This document shows, piece by piece, positions 31,941 through 46,642 of a DNA stretch of 64,000 nt (positions are counted from its first letter, which is position 1; each line of letters begins with the position of its first letter). Below the pieces are notes generated by a model that worked only from the letters and a program-made list of their open reading frames with translations, had not been told where the DNA came from and did no database searches. The DNA comes from Pogostemon cablin (lineage: Eukaryota > Streptophyta > Magnoliopsida > Lamiales > Lamiaceae): positions 33,407-97,406 of the forward strand of contig JAHCLQ010000858.1 in the NCBI GenBank assembly GCA_023678885.1, read 5' to 3'. Position numbers and translations under genes: made by a program.

Positions 31941-34900
31941 ATATTTACTTCATTTCGATGCATATTTCCTTCATTATGATGCATATTTACTTTATTATGA
32001 TCAACATTTCCTTCGTTTTGATGTATATTTCCTTCATTTTGATGCATATTTACTTCATTTTGATGCATATTTCTTTCGTTTTGATGTATATTTACTATAT
32101 TTTGATGCATATTTACTACATTTCGATGCTATTTTCTTCATTTTGATGCATATTTACTTCATTATGATCAACATTTCCTTCGTTTTGATGTATATTTCCT
32201 TCATTTTGATGCATAATTACTTCACTTTGATGCATATTTCCTTCGTTCTGATGCATATTTCCTTCATTTTGATGGATATTTACTTCATTGCGATCAATAT
32301 TTCCTTCGTTTCGATGCATATTTCCTTCATTTTGATGCATATTTCCTTCGTTTCGTTGTATATCTACTTCTTTTTTATGCATATTTACTTCATTTCGATG
32401 CATATTTCTTCAATTTGATGCTTATTTACTTCATTACGATCAACATTCCTCCGTTTTGATGCATATTTCCTTCATTTGGATGCATATTTCCTTCATTTTG
32501 ATGTATATTTACTTCGTTACGATCGACATTTTTACTTTATTACAATCAACATTTTCTTCGATTCGATGCATATTTCCTTCATTTTGATGCATATTTCCTT
32601 CGTTTTTATGTATATTTACTTCATTTTGATGCTTATTTTCTTCATTTTGATGCATATTTACTTCATTACATTCAACATTTCCATCGTTTTGATGTATATT
32701 TCCTACATTTTGATGCATATTTACTTCATTTTGATGCATATTTCCTTCATTTTGATGCATATTTTCTTCATTTTGATGCATATTTACTTCATTACGATCA
32801 ACATTTCCTTCTTTTTGATGTATATATCCTTCATTTTGATGCATATTCACTTCATTTTAATGCATATTTCCTTCGTTTTGATGCATATTTCCTTCATTTT
32901 TAACGCATATTTACTTCATTACGATCAATATTTCTTTCATTTCCTTGCATATTTCGTTCATTTCGATACATATTTCCTTCGTTTCGATGTATATTTACAT
33001 CATTTTTATGCATATTCACTTCATTTCGATGCATATTTCCTTCATTTTGATGCATATTTACTTCATTACGATCAACATTTCGTTTTGATGCATATTTCCT
33101 TCATTTTGATGGATATTTACTACATTATGATCAATGTTTCCTTCTTTTCGATGCATATTTACTTCATTTTTATGCATATTCACTTCATCACGATCAACAT
33201 TTCCCTCGTTTCGATGCATATTTCTTTTGTTTCGATGCATTTTTACTTCAATTTGATGCCCATTTTCTAGTTTCGATGCATAATTACTTCATTTTGATTC
33301 AAATTATTATGCATATTTAATTCGTTTCGATGCATATTTCTTTCATTTCGATTGATATTTACTTCATTTTGATGCATATTTACTAAATTACGATCAACAT
33401 TTTCTTCGTTTCGATGCATATTTACTTCATTTTGATGGATATTTACTTCATTATGATCAACATTTCCTTCGTTTCGATGCAAATTTACTTCATTTTGATA
33501 CATATTTACTTCACTACGATCAACATGTCCTTCGTTTCTATGCATATTTTCTTCATTTTAATGCATATTTACTTAATTACGATCAACATTTCCTTCGATT
33601 CGATGCATATTTCCTTAATTTTGATGCATATTTCCTTAATTTTAATGTATATTGACTTCATTTTGATGCATATTTACTTCATTTCGATGCATATTTCTTT
33701 CATTTTGATGCATATTTACTTCATTACGATTAATATTTTCTTCATTTTGATGCATATTTCCTTCATTTTGATGCATATTTACTTCATTTTGATGCATAAT
33801 TCCTTCGTTTTGATGCATATTTCCTTCATTTTAACGCATATTTACTTCATTACGATCAACATTTCTTTCATTTCGTTGCATATTTCCTTCATTTCGATGC
33901 ATATTTCCTTCGTTTCGATGTATATTTACATAATTTTGATGCATATTCACTTCATTTTGATGCATATTTCCTTCATTTCGATACATATTTACTTCATTAT
34001 GATCAACATTTCTTTCGTTTTGATGCATATTTCCTTCATTTTGATGGATATTTACTACATTATGATCAATGTTTCCTTTGTTTCGATGCATTTTTACTTT
34101 ATTTTGATGCATATTCACTTCATCATGATCAACATTTCCTTCATTTCGATGCATATTCTCTCGTTTCGAAGTATTTTTACTTCATTTTGATGCTCATTTT
34201 CTCGTTTCGATGCATAATTACTTCATTTTGATTCAAATTATTATGCATATTAATTCGTTTCGATGCATATTTCTTTCGTTTCAATTGATATTTACATCAT
34301 TTTGATGCATATTTACTAAATTACGATCAACATTTTCTTCGTTTCGATGCATATTTACTTCATTTTGATGGATATTTACTTCATTATGATCAACATTTCC
34401 TTCGTTTCGATGCAAATTTACTTCATTTTGATACATATTTACTTCACTACGATCAACATGTCCTTCGTTTCAATGCATATTTTCTTCATTTTAATGCATA
34501 TTTAGTTAATTACGATCAACATTTCCTTCGATTCGATGCATATTTCCTTAATTTTGATGCATATTTCCTTCCTTTTGATGTATATTGACTTCATTTTGAT
34601 GCATATTTACTTCATTTCGATGCATATTTCCTTCATTTTGATGCATAAATACTTCATTACGATTAACATTTTCTTCGTTTTGATGCATATTTCCTTCATT
34701 TTGATGCATATTTACTTCATTTTGATGAATATTTCCTTCGTTTTGATGCATATTTCCTTCATTTTGACGCATATTTACTTCATTACGATCAACATTTATT
34801 TCATTTCGTTGCATATTTCCTTCATTTCGATGCATCTTTCCTTCTTTTTGATGTATATTTACATCATTTTGATGCATATTTACTTCATTCCGATGCATAT

Positions 34901-37900
34901 TTCTTCATTTTGATGCATATTTACTTCATTACGATCAACATTTCCTTCGTTTTGATGCTTATTTCCCTCATTTTGATGATATTTACTACATTATGATCAA
35001 TGTTTCCTTCGTTTCGATGCATATTTACTTCATTACGATCAATATTTCCTTCGATTCGATGCACATTTCATTCGATTCGATGCATATTTACTTCATTATG
35101 ATGCACATTTCTTTCATTTTGATATATATTTACTTTATTTTGATGCATATTTACTATATTTCGATGCTATTTTCTTCATTTTGATGCATATTTACTTCAT
35201 TTTGATGCATAATTCCTTCGTTTTGATGCATATTTCCTTCATTTTGACGCATATTTACTTCATTACGATCAATATTTCTTTCATTTTCTTGTATATTTCC
35301 TTCATTTCGATGCATATTTCCTTCGTAACGACGTATATTTACATCATTTTGATGCATATTTATTTTATTTCGATGCATATTTCCTTCATTTTGATGCATA
35401 TTTACCTCATTACGATCAACATTTCCTTCGTTTTGATGCATATTTCCTTAATTTTGTTGGATATTTACTACATTATAATCAATGTTTCCTTCATTTCGAT
35501 GCATATTTACTTCATTTTGATTCATATTCACTTCATCACGATCAACATTTCCTTCTTTTCGATGCATATTTCTTTCATTTTGATGCATTTTTACTTCATT
35601 TTGATGCACATTTTCTCGTTTCGATGTATAATTACTTCATTTTGATTCAAATTATTATGCATATTTAATTCGTTTCGATGCATATTTCTTTCATTTCGAT
35701 TGATATTTACTTCATTTTGATACATATTTACTAAATTAGGATCAACATTTTCTTCGTTTCAATGCATATTTACTTCATTTTGATGGATATTTACTTCATT
35801 ATGATCAACATTTCCTTCGTTTCGATGCAAATTTATTTCATTTTGATACATATTTACTTCACTACGATCAACATGTCCTTCGTTTCGATGCATATTTTCT
35901 TCATTTTAATGCATATTTTCTTAATTACGATCAACATTTCCTTCAATTCGATGCATATTTCCTTAATTTTGATGCATATTTCCTTAATTTTAATGTATAT
36001 TGACTTCATTTTGATGCTTATTTACTTCATTTCGATGCATATTTCTTTCATTTTGATGCATATTTACTTCATTACGATTAACATTTTCTTCATTTTGATG
36101 CATATTTCCTTCATTTTGATGCATAATTCCTTCGTTATGATGCATACTTCCTTCATTTTGACGCATATTTACTTTATTATGATCAACATTTCTTTCATTT
36201 CGTTGCATATTTCCTTCATTTCGATGCATATTTCCTTCGTTTCGATGTATATTACATAATTTTTATTTATATTTACTTCATTTCGATGCATATTTCCTTC
36301 ATTTTGATACATATTACTTCATTACGATCAACATTTCTTTCGTTTTGATGCATATTTCCTTCATTTTGATGGATATTTACTAAATTATGATCAATGTTTC
36401 CTTCGTTTCGATGCATATTTATTTCATTTTGATGCATATTCACTTCATCACGATCAACATTTCCTTCTTTTCGATACATATTTCTTTCATTTTGATGCAT
36501 TTTTACTTAATTTTGATGCTCATTTTCTCGTTTCGATGCATAATTACTTCATTTTGATTCAAATTATTATGCATATTTAATTCGTTTCGATGCATATTTC
36601 TTTCGTTTCGATGTATATTTACATAATTTTGATGCATATTTACTTCATTTCGTTGCATATTTCCTTCATTTCGATGCATATTTCCTTCATTTCGATGTAT
36701 ATTTACATAATTTTGATTCATATTTACTTCATTTCGATGCATATTTCCTTCATTTTGATACATATTTACTTCATTATGATCAACATTTCTTTCGTTTTGA
36801 TGCATATTTCCTTCATTTTGATGGATATTTACTACATTATGATCAATGTTTCCTTCGTTTCGATGCATTTTTACTTCATTTTGATGCATATTCACTTCAT
36901 CATGATCAACATTTCCTTCGTTTCGACGCATATTCTTTCGTTTCGATGTATTTTTATTTCATTTTGAAGCTCATTTTCTCGTTTCGATGCATAATTACTT
37001 CATTTTGATTCAAATTATTATGCATATTTAATTCGTTTCGATGCATATTATATTTACATCATTTTGATGCATATTTACTAAATTACGATCAACATTTTCT
37101 TCGTTTCGATGCATATTTACTTCATTTTGATGGATATTTACTTCATTATGATCAACATTTCCTTCGTTTCGATGCAAATTTACTTCATTTTGATACATAT
37201 TTACTTCACTACGATTAACATGTCCTTCGTTTCAATGCATATTTTCTTCATTTTAACGCATATTTATTTAATTACGATCAACATTTCCTTCGATTCGATG
37301 CATATTTCCTTAATTTTGATGCATATTTCCTTCCTTTTGATGTATATTGACTTCATTTTGATGCATATTTACTTCATTTCGATGCATATTTCCTTCATTT
37401 GAGGCATAATTACTTCATTACGATTAACATTTTCTTCGTTTTGATGCATATTTCCTTCATTTTGATGCATATTTACTTCATTTTGATGAATATTTCCTTC
37501 GTTTTGATGCATATTTCCTTCATTTTGACGCATATTTACTTCATTACGATCAACATTTATTTCATTTCGTTGCATATTTCCTTCATTTCGATGCATCTTT
37601 CCTTCTTTTTGATGTATATTTACATCATTTTGATGCATATTTACTTCATTCCGATGCATATTTCTTCATTTTGATGCATATTTACTTCATTACGATGAAC
37701 ATTTCCTTCGTTTTGATGCTTATTTCCCTCATTTTGATGATATTTACTACATTATGATCAATGTTTCCTTCGTTTCGATGCATATTTACTTCATTACGAT
37801 CAATATTTCCTTCGATTCGATGCACATTTCATTCGATTCGATGCATATTTACTTCATTATGATGCACATTTCTTTCATTTTGATATATATTTACTTTATT

Positions 37901-37947
37901 TTGATGCATATTTACTATATTTCGATGCTATTTTCTTCATTTTGATG
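31940..37947. repeat. 6,008-bp tandem segmental duplication, copy 1
   Basis: From about 31,942 the sequence matches the segment starting at 37,950 with a constant 6,008-bp offset (for example 32,116 to 38,124, 33,414 to 39,422, 35,154 to 41,162 and 36,503 to 42,511). Only a handful of base differences show up in the translations, such as an M/T change near 32,740/38,748 and an I/V change near 35,365/41,373. Near 37,480 copy 1 departs from copy 2 and instead resembles 34.73-35.18 kb (offset about 2,761). The constant offset shows almost no indels since duplication, which points to a recent event. Confidence 0.92.
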
Positions 37948-40900
37948 CATATTTACTTCATTTCGATGCATATTTCCTTCATTATGATGCATATTTACTT
38001 TATTATGATCAACATTTCCTTCGTTTTGATGTATATTTCCTTCATTTTGATGCATATTTACTTCATTTTGATGCATATTTCTTTCGTTTTGATGTATATT
38101 TACTATATTTTGATGCATATTTACTACATTTCGATGCTATTTTCTTCATTTTGATGCATATTTACTTCATTATGATCAACATTTCCTTCGTTTTGATGTA
38201 TATTTCCTTCATTTTGATGCATAATTACTTCACTTTGATGCATATTTCCTTCGTTCTGATGCATATTTCCTTCATTTTGATGGATATTTACTTCATTGCG
38301 ATCAATATTTCCTTCGTTTCGATGCATATTTCCTTCATTTTGATGCATATTTCCTTCGTTTCGTTGTATATCTACTTCTTTTTGATGCATATTTACTTCA
38401 TTTCGATGCATATTTCTTCAATTTGATGCTTATTTACTTCATTACGATCAACATTCCTCCGTTTTGATGCATATTTCCTTCATTTGGATGCATATTTCCT
38501 TCATTTTGATGTATATTTACTTCGTTACGATCGACATTTTTACTTTATTACAATCAACATTTTCTTCGATTCGATGCATATTTCCTTCATTTTGATGCAT
38601 ATTTCCTTCGTTTTTATGTATATTTACTTCATTTTGATGCTTATTTTCTTCATTTTGATGCATATTTACTTCATTACATTCAACATTTCCATCGTTTTGA
38701 TGTATATTTCCTACATTTTGACGCATATTTACTTCATTTTGATGCATATTTCCTTCATTTTGATGCATATTTTCTTCATTTTGATGCATATTTACTTCAT
38801 TACGATCAACATTTCCTTCTTTTTGATGTATATATCCTTCATTTTGATGCATATTCACTTCATTTTAATGCATATTTCCTTCGTTTTGATGCATATTTCC
38901 TTCATTTTTAACGCATATTTACTTCATTACGATCAATATTTCTTTCATTTCCTTGCATATTTCGTTCATTTCGATACATATTTCCTTCGTTTCGATGTAT
39001 ATTTACATCATTTTTATGCATATTCACTTCATTTCGATGCATATTTCCTTCATTTTGATGCATATTTACTTCATTACGATCAACATTTCGTTTTGATGCA
39101 TATTTCCTTCATTTTGATGGATATTTACTACATTATGATCAATGTTTCCTTCTTTTCGATGCATATTTACTTCATTTTTATGCATATTCACTTCATCACG
39201 ATCAACATTTCCCTCGTTTCGATGCATATTTCTTTTGTTTCGATGCATTTTTACTTCATTTTGATGCCCATTTTCTAGTTTCGATGCATAATTACTTCAT
39301 TTTGATTCAAATTATTATGCATATTTAATTCGTTTCGATGCATATTTCTTTCATTTCGATTGATATTTACTTCATTTTGATGCATATTTACTAAATTACG
39401 ATCAACATTTTCTTCGTTTCGATGCATATTTACTTCATTTTGATGGATATTTACTTCATTATGATCAACATTTCCTTCGTTTCGATGCAAATTTACTTCA
39501 TTTTGATACATATTTACTTCACTACGATCAACATGTCCTTCGTTTCTATGCATATTTTCTTCATTTTAATGCATATTTACTTAATTACGATCAACATTTC
39601 CTTCGATTCGATGCATATTTCCTTAATTTTGATGCATATTTCCTTAATTTTAATGTATATTGACTTCATTTTGATGCATATTTACTTCATTTCGATGCAT
39701 ATTTCTTTCATTTTGATGCATATTTACTTCATTACGATTAATATTTTCTTCATTTTGATGCATATTTCCTTCATTTTGATGCATATTTACTTCATTTTGA
39801 TGCATAATTCCTTCGTTTTGATGCATATTTCCTTCATTTTAACGCATATTTACTTCATTACGGTCAACATTTCTTTCATTTCGTTGCATATTTCCTTCAT
39901 TTCGATGCATATTTCCTTCGTTTCGATGTATATTTACATAATTTTGATGCATATTCACTTCATTTTGATGCATATTTCCTTCATTTCGATACATATTTAC
40001 TTCATTATGATCAACATTTCTTTCGTTTTGATGCATATTTCCTTCATTTTGATGGATATTTACTACATTATGATCAATGTTTCCTTTGTTTCGATGCATT
40101 TTTACTTTATTTTGATGCATATTCACTTCATCATGATCAACATTTCCTTCATTTCGATGCATATTCTCTCGTTTCGAAGTATTTTTACTTCATTTTGATG
40201 CTCATTTTCTCGTTTCGATGCATAATTACTTCATTTTGATTCAAATTATTATGCATATTAATTCGTTTCGATGCATATTTCTTTCGTTTCAATTGATATT
40301 TACATCATTTTGATGCATATTTACTAAATTACGATCAACATTTTCTTCGTTTCGATGCATATTTACTTCATTTTGATGGATATTTACTTCATTATGATCA
40401 ACATTTCCTTCGTTTCGATGCAAATTTACTTCATTTTGATACATATTTACTTCACTACGATCAACATGTCCTTCGTTTCAATGCATATTTTCTTCATTTT
40501 AATGCATATTTAGTTAATTACGATCAACATTTCCTTCGATTCGATGCATATTTCCTTAATTTTGATGCATATTTCCTTCCTTTTGATGTATATTGACTTC
40601 ATTTTGATGCATATTTACTTCATTTCGATGCATATTTCCTTCATTTTGATGCATAAATACTTCATTACGATTAACATTTTCTTCGTTTTGATGCATATTT
40701 CCTTCATTTTGATGCATATTTACTTCATTTTGATGAATATTTCCTTCGTTTTGATGCATATTTCCTTCATTTTGACGCATATTTACTTCATTACGATCAA
40801 CATTTATTTCATTTCGTTGCATATTTCCTTCATTTCGATGCATCTTTCCTTCTTTTTGATGTATATTTACATCATTTTGATGCATATTTACTTCATTCCG

Positions 40901-43900
40901 ATGCATATTTCTTCATTTTGATGCATATTTACTTCATTACGATCAACATTTCCTTCGTTTTGATGCTTATTTCCCTCATTTTGATGATATTTACTACATT
41001 ATGATCAATGTTTCCTTCGTTTCGATGCATATTTACTTCATTACGATCAATATTTCCTTCGATTCGATGCACATTTCATTCGATTCGATGCATATTTACT
41101 TCATTATGATGCACATTTCTTTCATTTTGATATATATTTACTTTATTTTGATGCATATTTACTATATTTCGATGCTATTTTCTTCATTTTGATGCATATT
41201 TACTTCATTTTGATGCATAATTCCTTCGTTTTGATGCATATTTCCTTCATTTTGACGCATATTTACTTCATTACGATCAATATTTCTTTCATTTTCTTGT
41301 ATATTTCCTTCATTTCGATGCATATTTCCTTCGTAACGACGTATATTTACATCATTTTGATGCATATTTACTTTATTTCGATGCATATTTCCTTCATTTT
41401 GATGCATATTTACCTCATTACGATCAACATTTCCTTCGTTTTGATGCATATTTCCTTAATTTTGTTGGATATTTACTACATTATAATCAATGTTTCCTTC
41501 ATTTCGATGCATATTTACTTCATTTTGATTCATATTCACTTCATCACGATCAACATTTCCTTCTTTTCGATGCATATTTCTTTCATTTTGATGCATTTTT
41601 ACTTCATTTTGATGCACATTTTCTCGTTTCGATGTATAATTACTTCATTTTGATTCAAATTATTATGCATATTTAATTCGTTTCGATGCATATTTCTTTC
41701 ATTTCGATTGATATTTACTTCATTTTGATACATATTTACTAAATTAGGATCAACATTTTCTTCGTTTCAATGCATATTTACTTCATTTTGATGGATATTT
41801 ACTTCATTATGATCAACATTTCCTTCGTTTCGATGCAAATTTATTTCATTTTGATACATATTTACTTCACTACGATCAACATGTCCTTCGTTTCGATGCA
41901 TATTTTCTTCATTTTAATGCATATTTTCTTAATTACGATCAACATTTCCTTCAATTCGATGCATATTTCCTTAATTTTGATGCATATTTCCTTAATTTTA
42001 ATGTATATTGACTTCATTTTGATGCTTATTTACTTCATTTCGATGCATATTTCTTTCATTTTGATGCATATTTACTTCATTACGATTAACATTTTCTTCA
42101 TTTTGATGCATATTTCCTTCATTTTGATGCATAATTCCTTCGTTATGATGCATACTTCCTTCATTTTGACGCATATTTACTTTATTATGATCAACATTTC
42201 TTTCATTTCGTTGCATATTTCCTTCATTTCGATGCATATTTCCTTCGTTTCGATGTATATTACATAATTTTTATTTATATTTACTTCATTTCGATGCATA
42301 TTTCCTTCATTTTGATACATATTACTTCATTACGATCAACATTTCTTTCGTTTTGATGCATATTTCCTTCATTTTGATGGATATTTACTAAATTATGATC
42401 AATGTTTCCTTCGTTTCGATGCATATTTATTTCATTTTGATGCATATTCACTTCATCACGATCAACATTTCCTTCTTTTCGATACATATTTCTTTCATTT
42501 TGATGCATTTTTACTTAATTTTGATGCTCATTTTCTCGTTTCGATGCATAATTACTTCATTTTGATTCAAATTATTATGCATATTTAATTCGTTTCGATG
42601 CATATTTCTTTCGTTTCGATGTATATTTACATAATTTTGATGCATATTTACTTCATTTCGTTGCATATTTCCTTCATTTCGATGCATATTTCCTTCATTT
42701 CGATGTATATTTACATAATTTTGATTCATATTTACTTCATTTCGATGCATATTTCCTTCATTTTGATACATATTTACTTCATTATGATCAACATTTCTTT
42801 CGTTTTGATGCATATTTCCTTCATTTTGATGGATATTTACTACATTATGATCAATGTTTCCTTCGTTTCGATGCATTTTTACTTCATTTTGATGCATATT
42901 CACTTCATCATGATCAACATTTCCTTCGTTTCGACGCATATTCTTTCGTTTCGATGTATTTTTATTTCATTTTGAAGCTCATTTTCTCGTTTCGATGCAT
43001 AATTACTTCATTTTGATTCAAATTATTATGCATATTTAATTCGTTTCGATGCATATTATATTTACATCATTTTGATGCATATTTACTAAATTACGATCAA
43101 CATTTTCTTCGTTTCGATGCATATTTACTTCATTTTGATGGATATTTACTTCATTATGATCAACATTTCCTTCGTTTCGATGCAAATTTACTTCATTTTG
43201 ATACATATTTACTTCACTACGATTAACATGTCCTTCGTTTCAATGCATATTTTCTTCATTTTAACGCATATTTATTTAATTACGATCAACATTTCCTTCG
43301 ATTCGATGCATATTTCCTTAATTTTGATGCATATTTCCTTCCTTTTGATGTATATTGACTTCATTTTGATGCATATTTACTTCATTTCGATGCATATTTC
43401 CTTCATTTGAGGCATAATTACTTCATTACGATTAACATTTTCTTCGTTTTGATGCATATTTCCTTCATTTTGATGCATATTTACTTCATTTTGATGCATA
43501 TTTCCTTCGTTTTGATGCATATTTCCTTCATTTTGACGCATATTTACTTCATTACGATCAATATTTCTTTCATTTCGTTGCATATTTCCTTCATTTCGAT
43601 GCATATTTCCTTCTTTTCAATGTATATTTATATCATTTTGATGCATATTTACTTCATTCCGATGCATATTTCTTCATTTTGATGCATATTTACTTCATTG
43701 CAATCAACATTTCCTTCGTTTTGATGCTTATTTCCTTCATTTTGATGGATATTTACTACATTATGATCAATTTTTCCTTCGTTTCGATGAATATTTACTT
43801 CATTACGATCAATATTTCCTTCGATTCGATGCACATTTCCTTCGATTTGATGCATATTTTCTTCATTATGATGCATATTTCTTTCATTTTGATGTATATT

Positions 43901-43955
43901 TACTTTATTTTAATGCATATTTACTATATTTCGATGCTATTTTCTTCATTTTGAT
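37948..43955. repeat. 6,008-bp tandem segmental duplication, copy 2
   Basis: This is the second copy of the 6-kb segment, directly adjoining the first. It matches 19.5-25.4 kb over its whole length. From about 43,490 onward it follows the 24.9-27.2 kb sequence rather than the end of copy 1, so copies 1 and 2 have different right ends. It contains landmark ACATGTCC-type units at about 39,526, 40,459, 41,873 and 43,223. Because the two copies are so similar, their number is the part of this window most exposed to assembly error. Confidence 0.9.
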
Positions 43956-45850
43956 GCATAATTACTTCATTATGATCAACATTTCCTTCGTTTTGATGTA
44001 TATTTCCTTCATTTTGATACATAATTACTTCATTTTGATGCATATTTCCTTCGTTTTGATGCATATTTCCTTTATTTTGATGGATATTTATTTCATTACG
44101 ATCAATATTTCCTTCGTTTCGATGCATATTTCCTTCATTTTGATGCATATTTCTTTCGTTTCGTTGTATATTTACTTCATTTTGATGCATATTTACTTCA
44201 TTTCGATGCATATTTCTTCATTTTGATGCATATTTACTTCATTACGATCAACATTTTCTCCGTTTTGATGCATATTTCCTTCATTTGGATGCATATTTCC
44301 TTAATTTTGATGTATATTTACTTCATTAAGATAAACATTTTTACTTCATTACGATCAACATTTTCTTCGATTCGATGCATATTTCCTTCATTTTGATGCA
44401 TATTTCCTTCGTTTTGATGTATATTTACTTCATTTTGATGTATATTTACTTCATTTTGATGCATATTTTCATCATTTTGATCCATATTTACATCATTACG
44501 ATCAACATTTCTTTCTTTTTGATGTATATATCCTTCATTTTGATGCATATTTACTTCATTTTGATGCATATTTCCATCGTTTTGATGCATATTTCCTTCA
44601 TTTTGGCGCATATTTACTTCATTACGATCAACATTTCTTTAATTTCCTTGCATATTTCCTTCCTTTCGATGCATATTTCCTTCGTTTCGATGTATATTTA
44701 CATCATTTTGATGCATATTTACTTCATTTCGATGCATATTTCCTTCATTTTGATGCATATTTACTTCTTTACGATCAACATTTCCTTCTTTTTGATGCAT
44801 ATTTCCTTCATTTTGATGGATATTAACTACATTATGATCAATGTTTCCTTCGTTTTGATGCATATTTACTTCATTTTGATGCATATTCACTTCATCACGA
44901 TCAACATTTCCTTCGTTTCGATGCATATTTCTTTCGTTTCGATGCATTTTACTTCATTTTGATGTTCATTTTCTCGTTTCGATGCATAATTACTTCATTT
45001 CGATTGATATTTACTTCATTTTGATGCATATTTACTAAATTATGATCAATATTTTTTTCGTTTCGATGCATATTTACTTTATTTTGGTGGATATTTACTT
45101 CATTATGATCAACATTTCTTTCGTTTCGATGCAAATTTACTTCATATTTATACATATTTACTTCACTACGATCAACATGTCCTTCGTTTCGATGCATATT
45201 TTCTTCATTTTAATGCATATTTACTTAATTACGATCAACATTTCCTTCGATTCGATGCATATTTCCTTAATTTTGATGCATATTTCCTTAATTTTAATGT
45301 ATATTGACTTCATTTTGATGCATATTTACTTCATTTCGATGCATATTTCTTTAATTTTGATGCATATTTACTTCATTACGATTAATATTTTCTTCATTTT
45401 GATGCATTTGCATATTTACTTCATTTTGATGCATAATTCCTTCGTTTTGATGCATATTTCCTTCATTTTGACGCATACTTTCTTCATTACGATCAACTTT
45501 TCTTTCATTTCATTGCATATTTCCTTCATTTCGATGGATATTTCCTTCGTTTCGATGTATATTTACATAATTTTGATGCATATTTACTTCATTTCTATGC
45601 ATATTTCCTTCATTTTGATACATATTTACTTCACTACGATTATCATTTCTTTCGTTTTGATGCATATTTCCTTCATTTTGATTGATATTTACTACATTAT
45701 GATCAATGTTTCTTTCGTTTCGATGCATATTTACTTCATTTTGATGCATATTCACTTCATCATGATCAACATTTCTTTCGTTTTGATGCATATTCTTTCG
45801 TTTCGATGTATTTTTACTTCATTTTGATGCTCATTTTCTCATTTTGATGC
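43956..45850. repeat. Domain E tail, truncated at the island
   Basis: This continues the second copy and corresponds to about 25.36-27.20 kb in domain D. The offset changes by small steps: one extra 21-bp unit near 44,440, and further differences near 45,000-45,060 and 45,405. In domain D the equivalent sequence continues after GATGCTCATTTTCTCATTTT with a GCATAATTACTTC unit. Here the match breaks at about 45,850, within a unit, and non-satellite sequence begins. The break therefore cuts a known module rather than a decayed array edge. Confidence 0.88.
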
Positions 45851-46103
45851 ACGAGAGACAGTCCAAGCCCGTCACCGTTACTCTAGATAAAATGTACATT
45901 AATATTATTTCTCAACACGCCAAGTGCTAAAGTTCACAATTCAATATCGACGTGAATACTTGAAATGATCAAACATATAAACGTATATGACATTCATGTC
46001 CCACACCGGTGACGTTGACTGAGCCTATAATAGACTAATCCATCTAACGATCACCCTCCAGAGTATCAGTATTTGGCAAATGGACAGGTGCCCCGTTAGA
46101 ACT

Positions 46104-46245
46104 AACTCACCCGGGTTTGCCAAGCAACGGGCAACTTGGTTGTCACTCTAACTCACCCAAACCGCGACAATTCGGGCTACTTAATCAATGCCGCTCCAAC
46201 TCACCCGAACCGTGACCAATTCGGGCTACTTAACCTTGGTACCAG
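46104..46245. repeat. Three degenerate copies of a 46-48-bp repeat
   Basis: Copies begin with AACTCACCC at 46,104, 46,150 and 46,198. Copies 2 and 3 share an ACCG-GAC core and then TTCGGGCTACTTAA; copy 1 has the looser counterpart ACGGGCAACTTGG. The repeats are G+C-rich compared with everything around them. Repeats of this kind are common in plant intergenic and transposon-derived DNA, but I cannot assign them to a family. Confidence 0.75.
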
Positions 46246-46574
46246 ACATACATATGAATATGCATCATAAGATGAATAACGACTCAAGTTAGAGTCTTAA
46301 TTGACACAAGAATAACCAGATATCAATTCTCAAATAATTCACAATAAATGCTATCAGATATCGAGCCGGCAAGGCTGTTCAACATAAGTTAAAATCAATA
46401 ATACTCATAAAATGGCTAACAGGACTCTAACCAGAGCAATCGAGTCAATCAGGCTCTTTACCACATAACACAATACCAAATAATTTTCTTATCAATTAAC
46501 TAAAACTAAAATAAATGCACATTTATCGAGGGTCCACACTCCCACAAGAGAAGGCGTTCCCGAATTATCAACTC

Positions 46575-46642
46575 ACAAGGAAGTGATTAACTCTCTCCGG
46601 AATCTGAAGTCGGTCCCTTGCCCTTCGTCGATGGTTCTTTAC
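46575..46642 (-). other. Candidate exon 2 start of a minus-strand transcript
   Basis: Reading the - strand, a pyrimidine-rich run ends in TTTCTAG just before position 46,642, a good plant splice acceptor with an AT-rich, branch-point-like sequence upstream. The sequence after it opens as GKEPSTKGKGPTSDSGES and then meets a TAA stop near 46,587. The upstream candidate exon has no ATG, so this short frame has no evident start codon. The first ATG downstream gives only eight codons. The transcript, if real, is probably non-coding or a truncated 5' region. The exon's 3' end is not defined, so the left coordinate is only approximate. Confidence 0.4.

Larger units (their letters stand above)
1..45850. 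repeat. 21-bp minisatellite/satellite array, left block
   Basis: Head-to-tail copies of a 21-bp unit fill this stretch without any recognisable gene. The unit starts GATGCATATTT; position 12 is A or C, position 17 is A or G, and the last two bases are TT, TC, AC or AT. A second unit class begins GATCAACATTT or GATCAATATTT and nearly always follows a unit ending in AC. Each standard unit carries the palindrome ATGCAT. Single-base deletions (20-bp units such as GATGCTCATTTTCTC...) shift the reading frame at regular places. Orientation is constant, giving a strongly T-rich + strand. The block ends abruptly inside a unit at about 45,850. The long open frames it contains (7-residue periods) result from the unit length being divisible by three. 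I do not recognise the satellite as a named family. Confidence 0.97.

Noticed and set aside
46581..46642. Short frame GKEPSTKGKGPTSDSGES as a coding exon
   Set aside because: The candidate upstream exon contains no ATG and the frame stops after 18 residues, so coding is not supported; it is kept only as a candidate transcribed exon.
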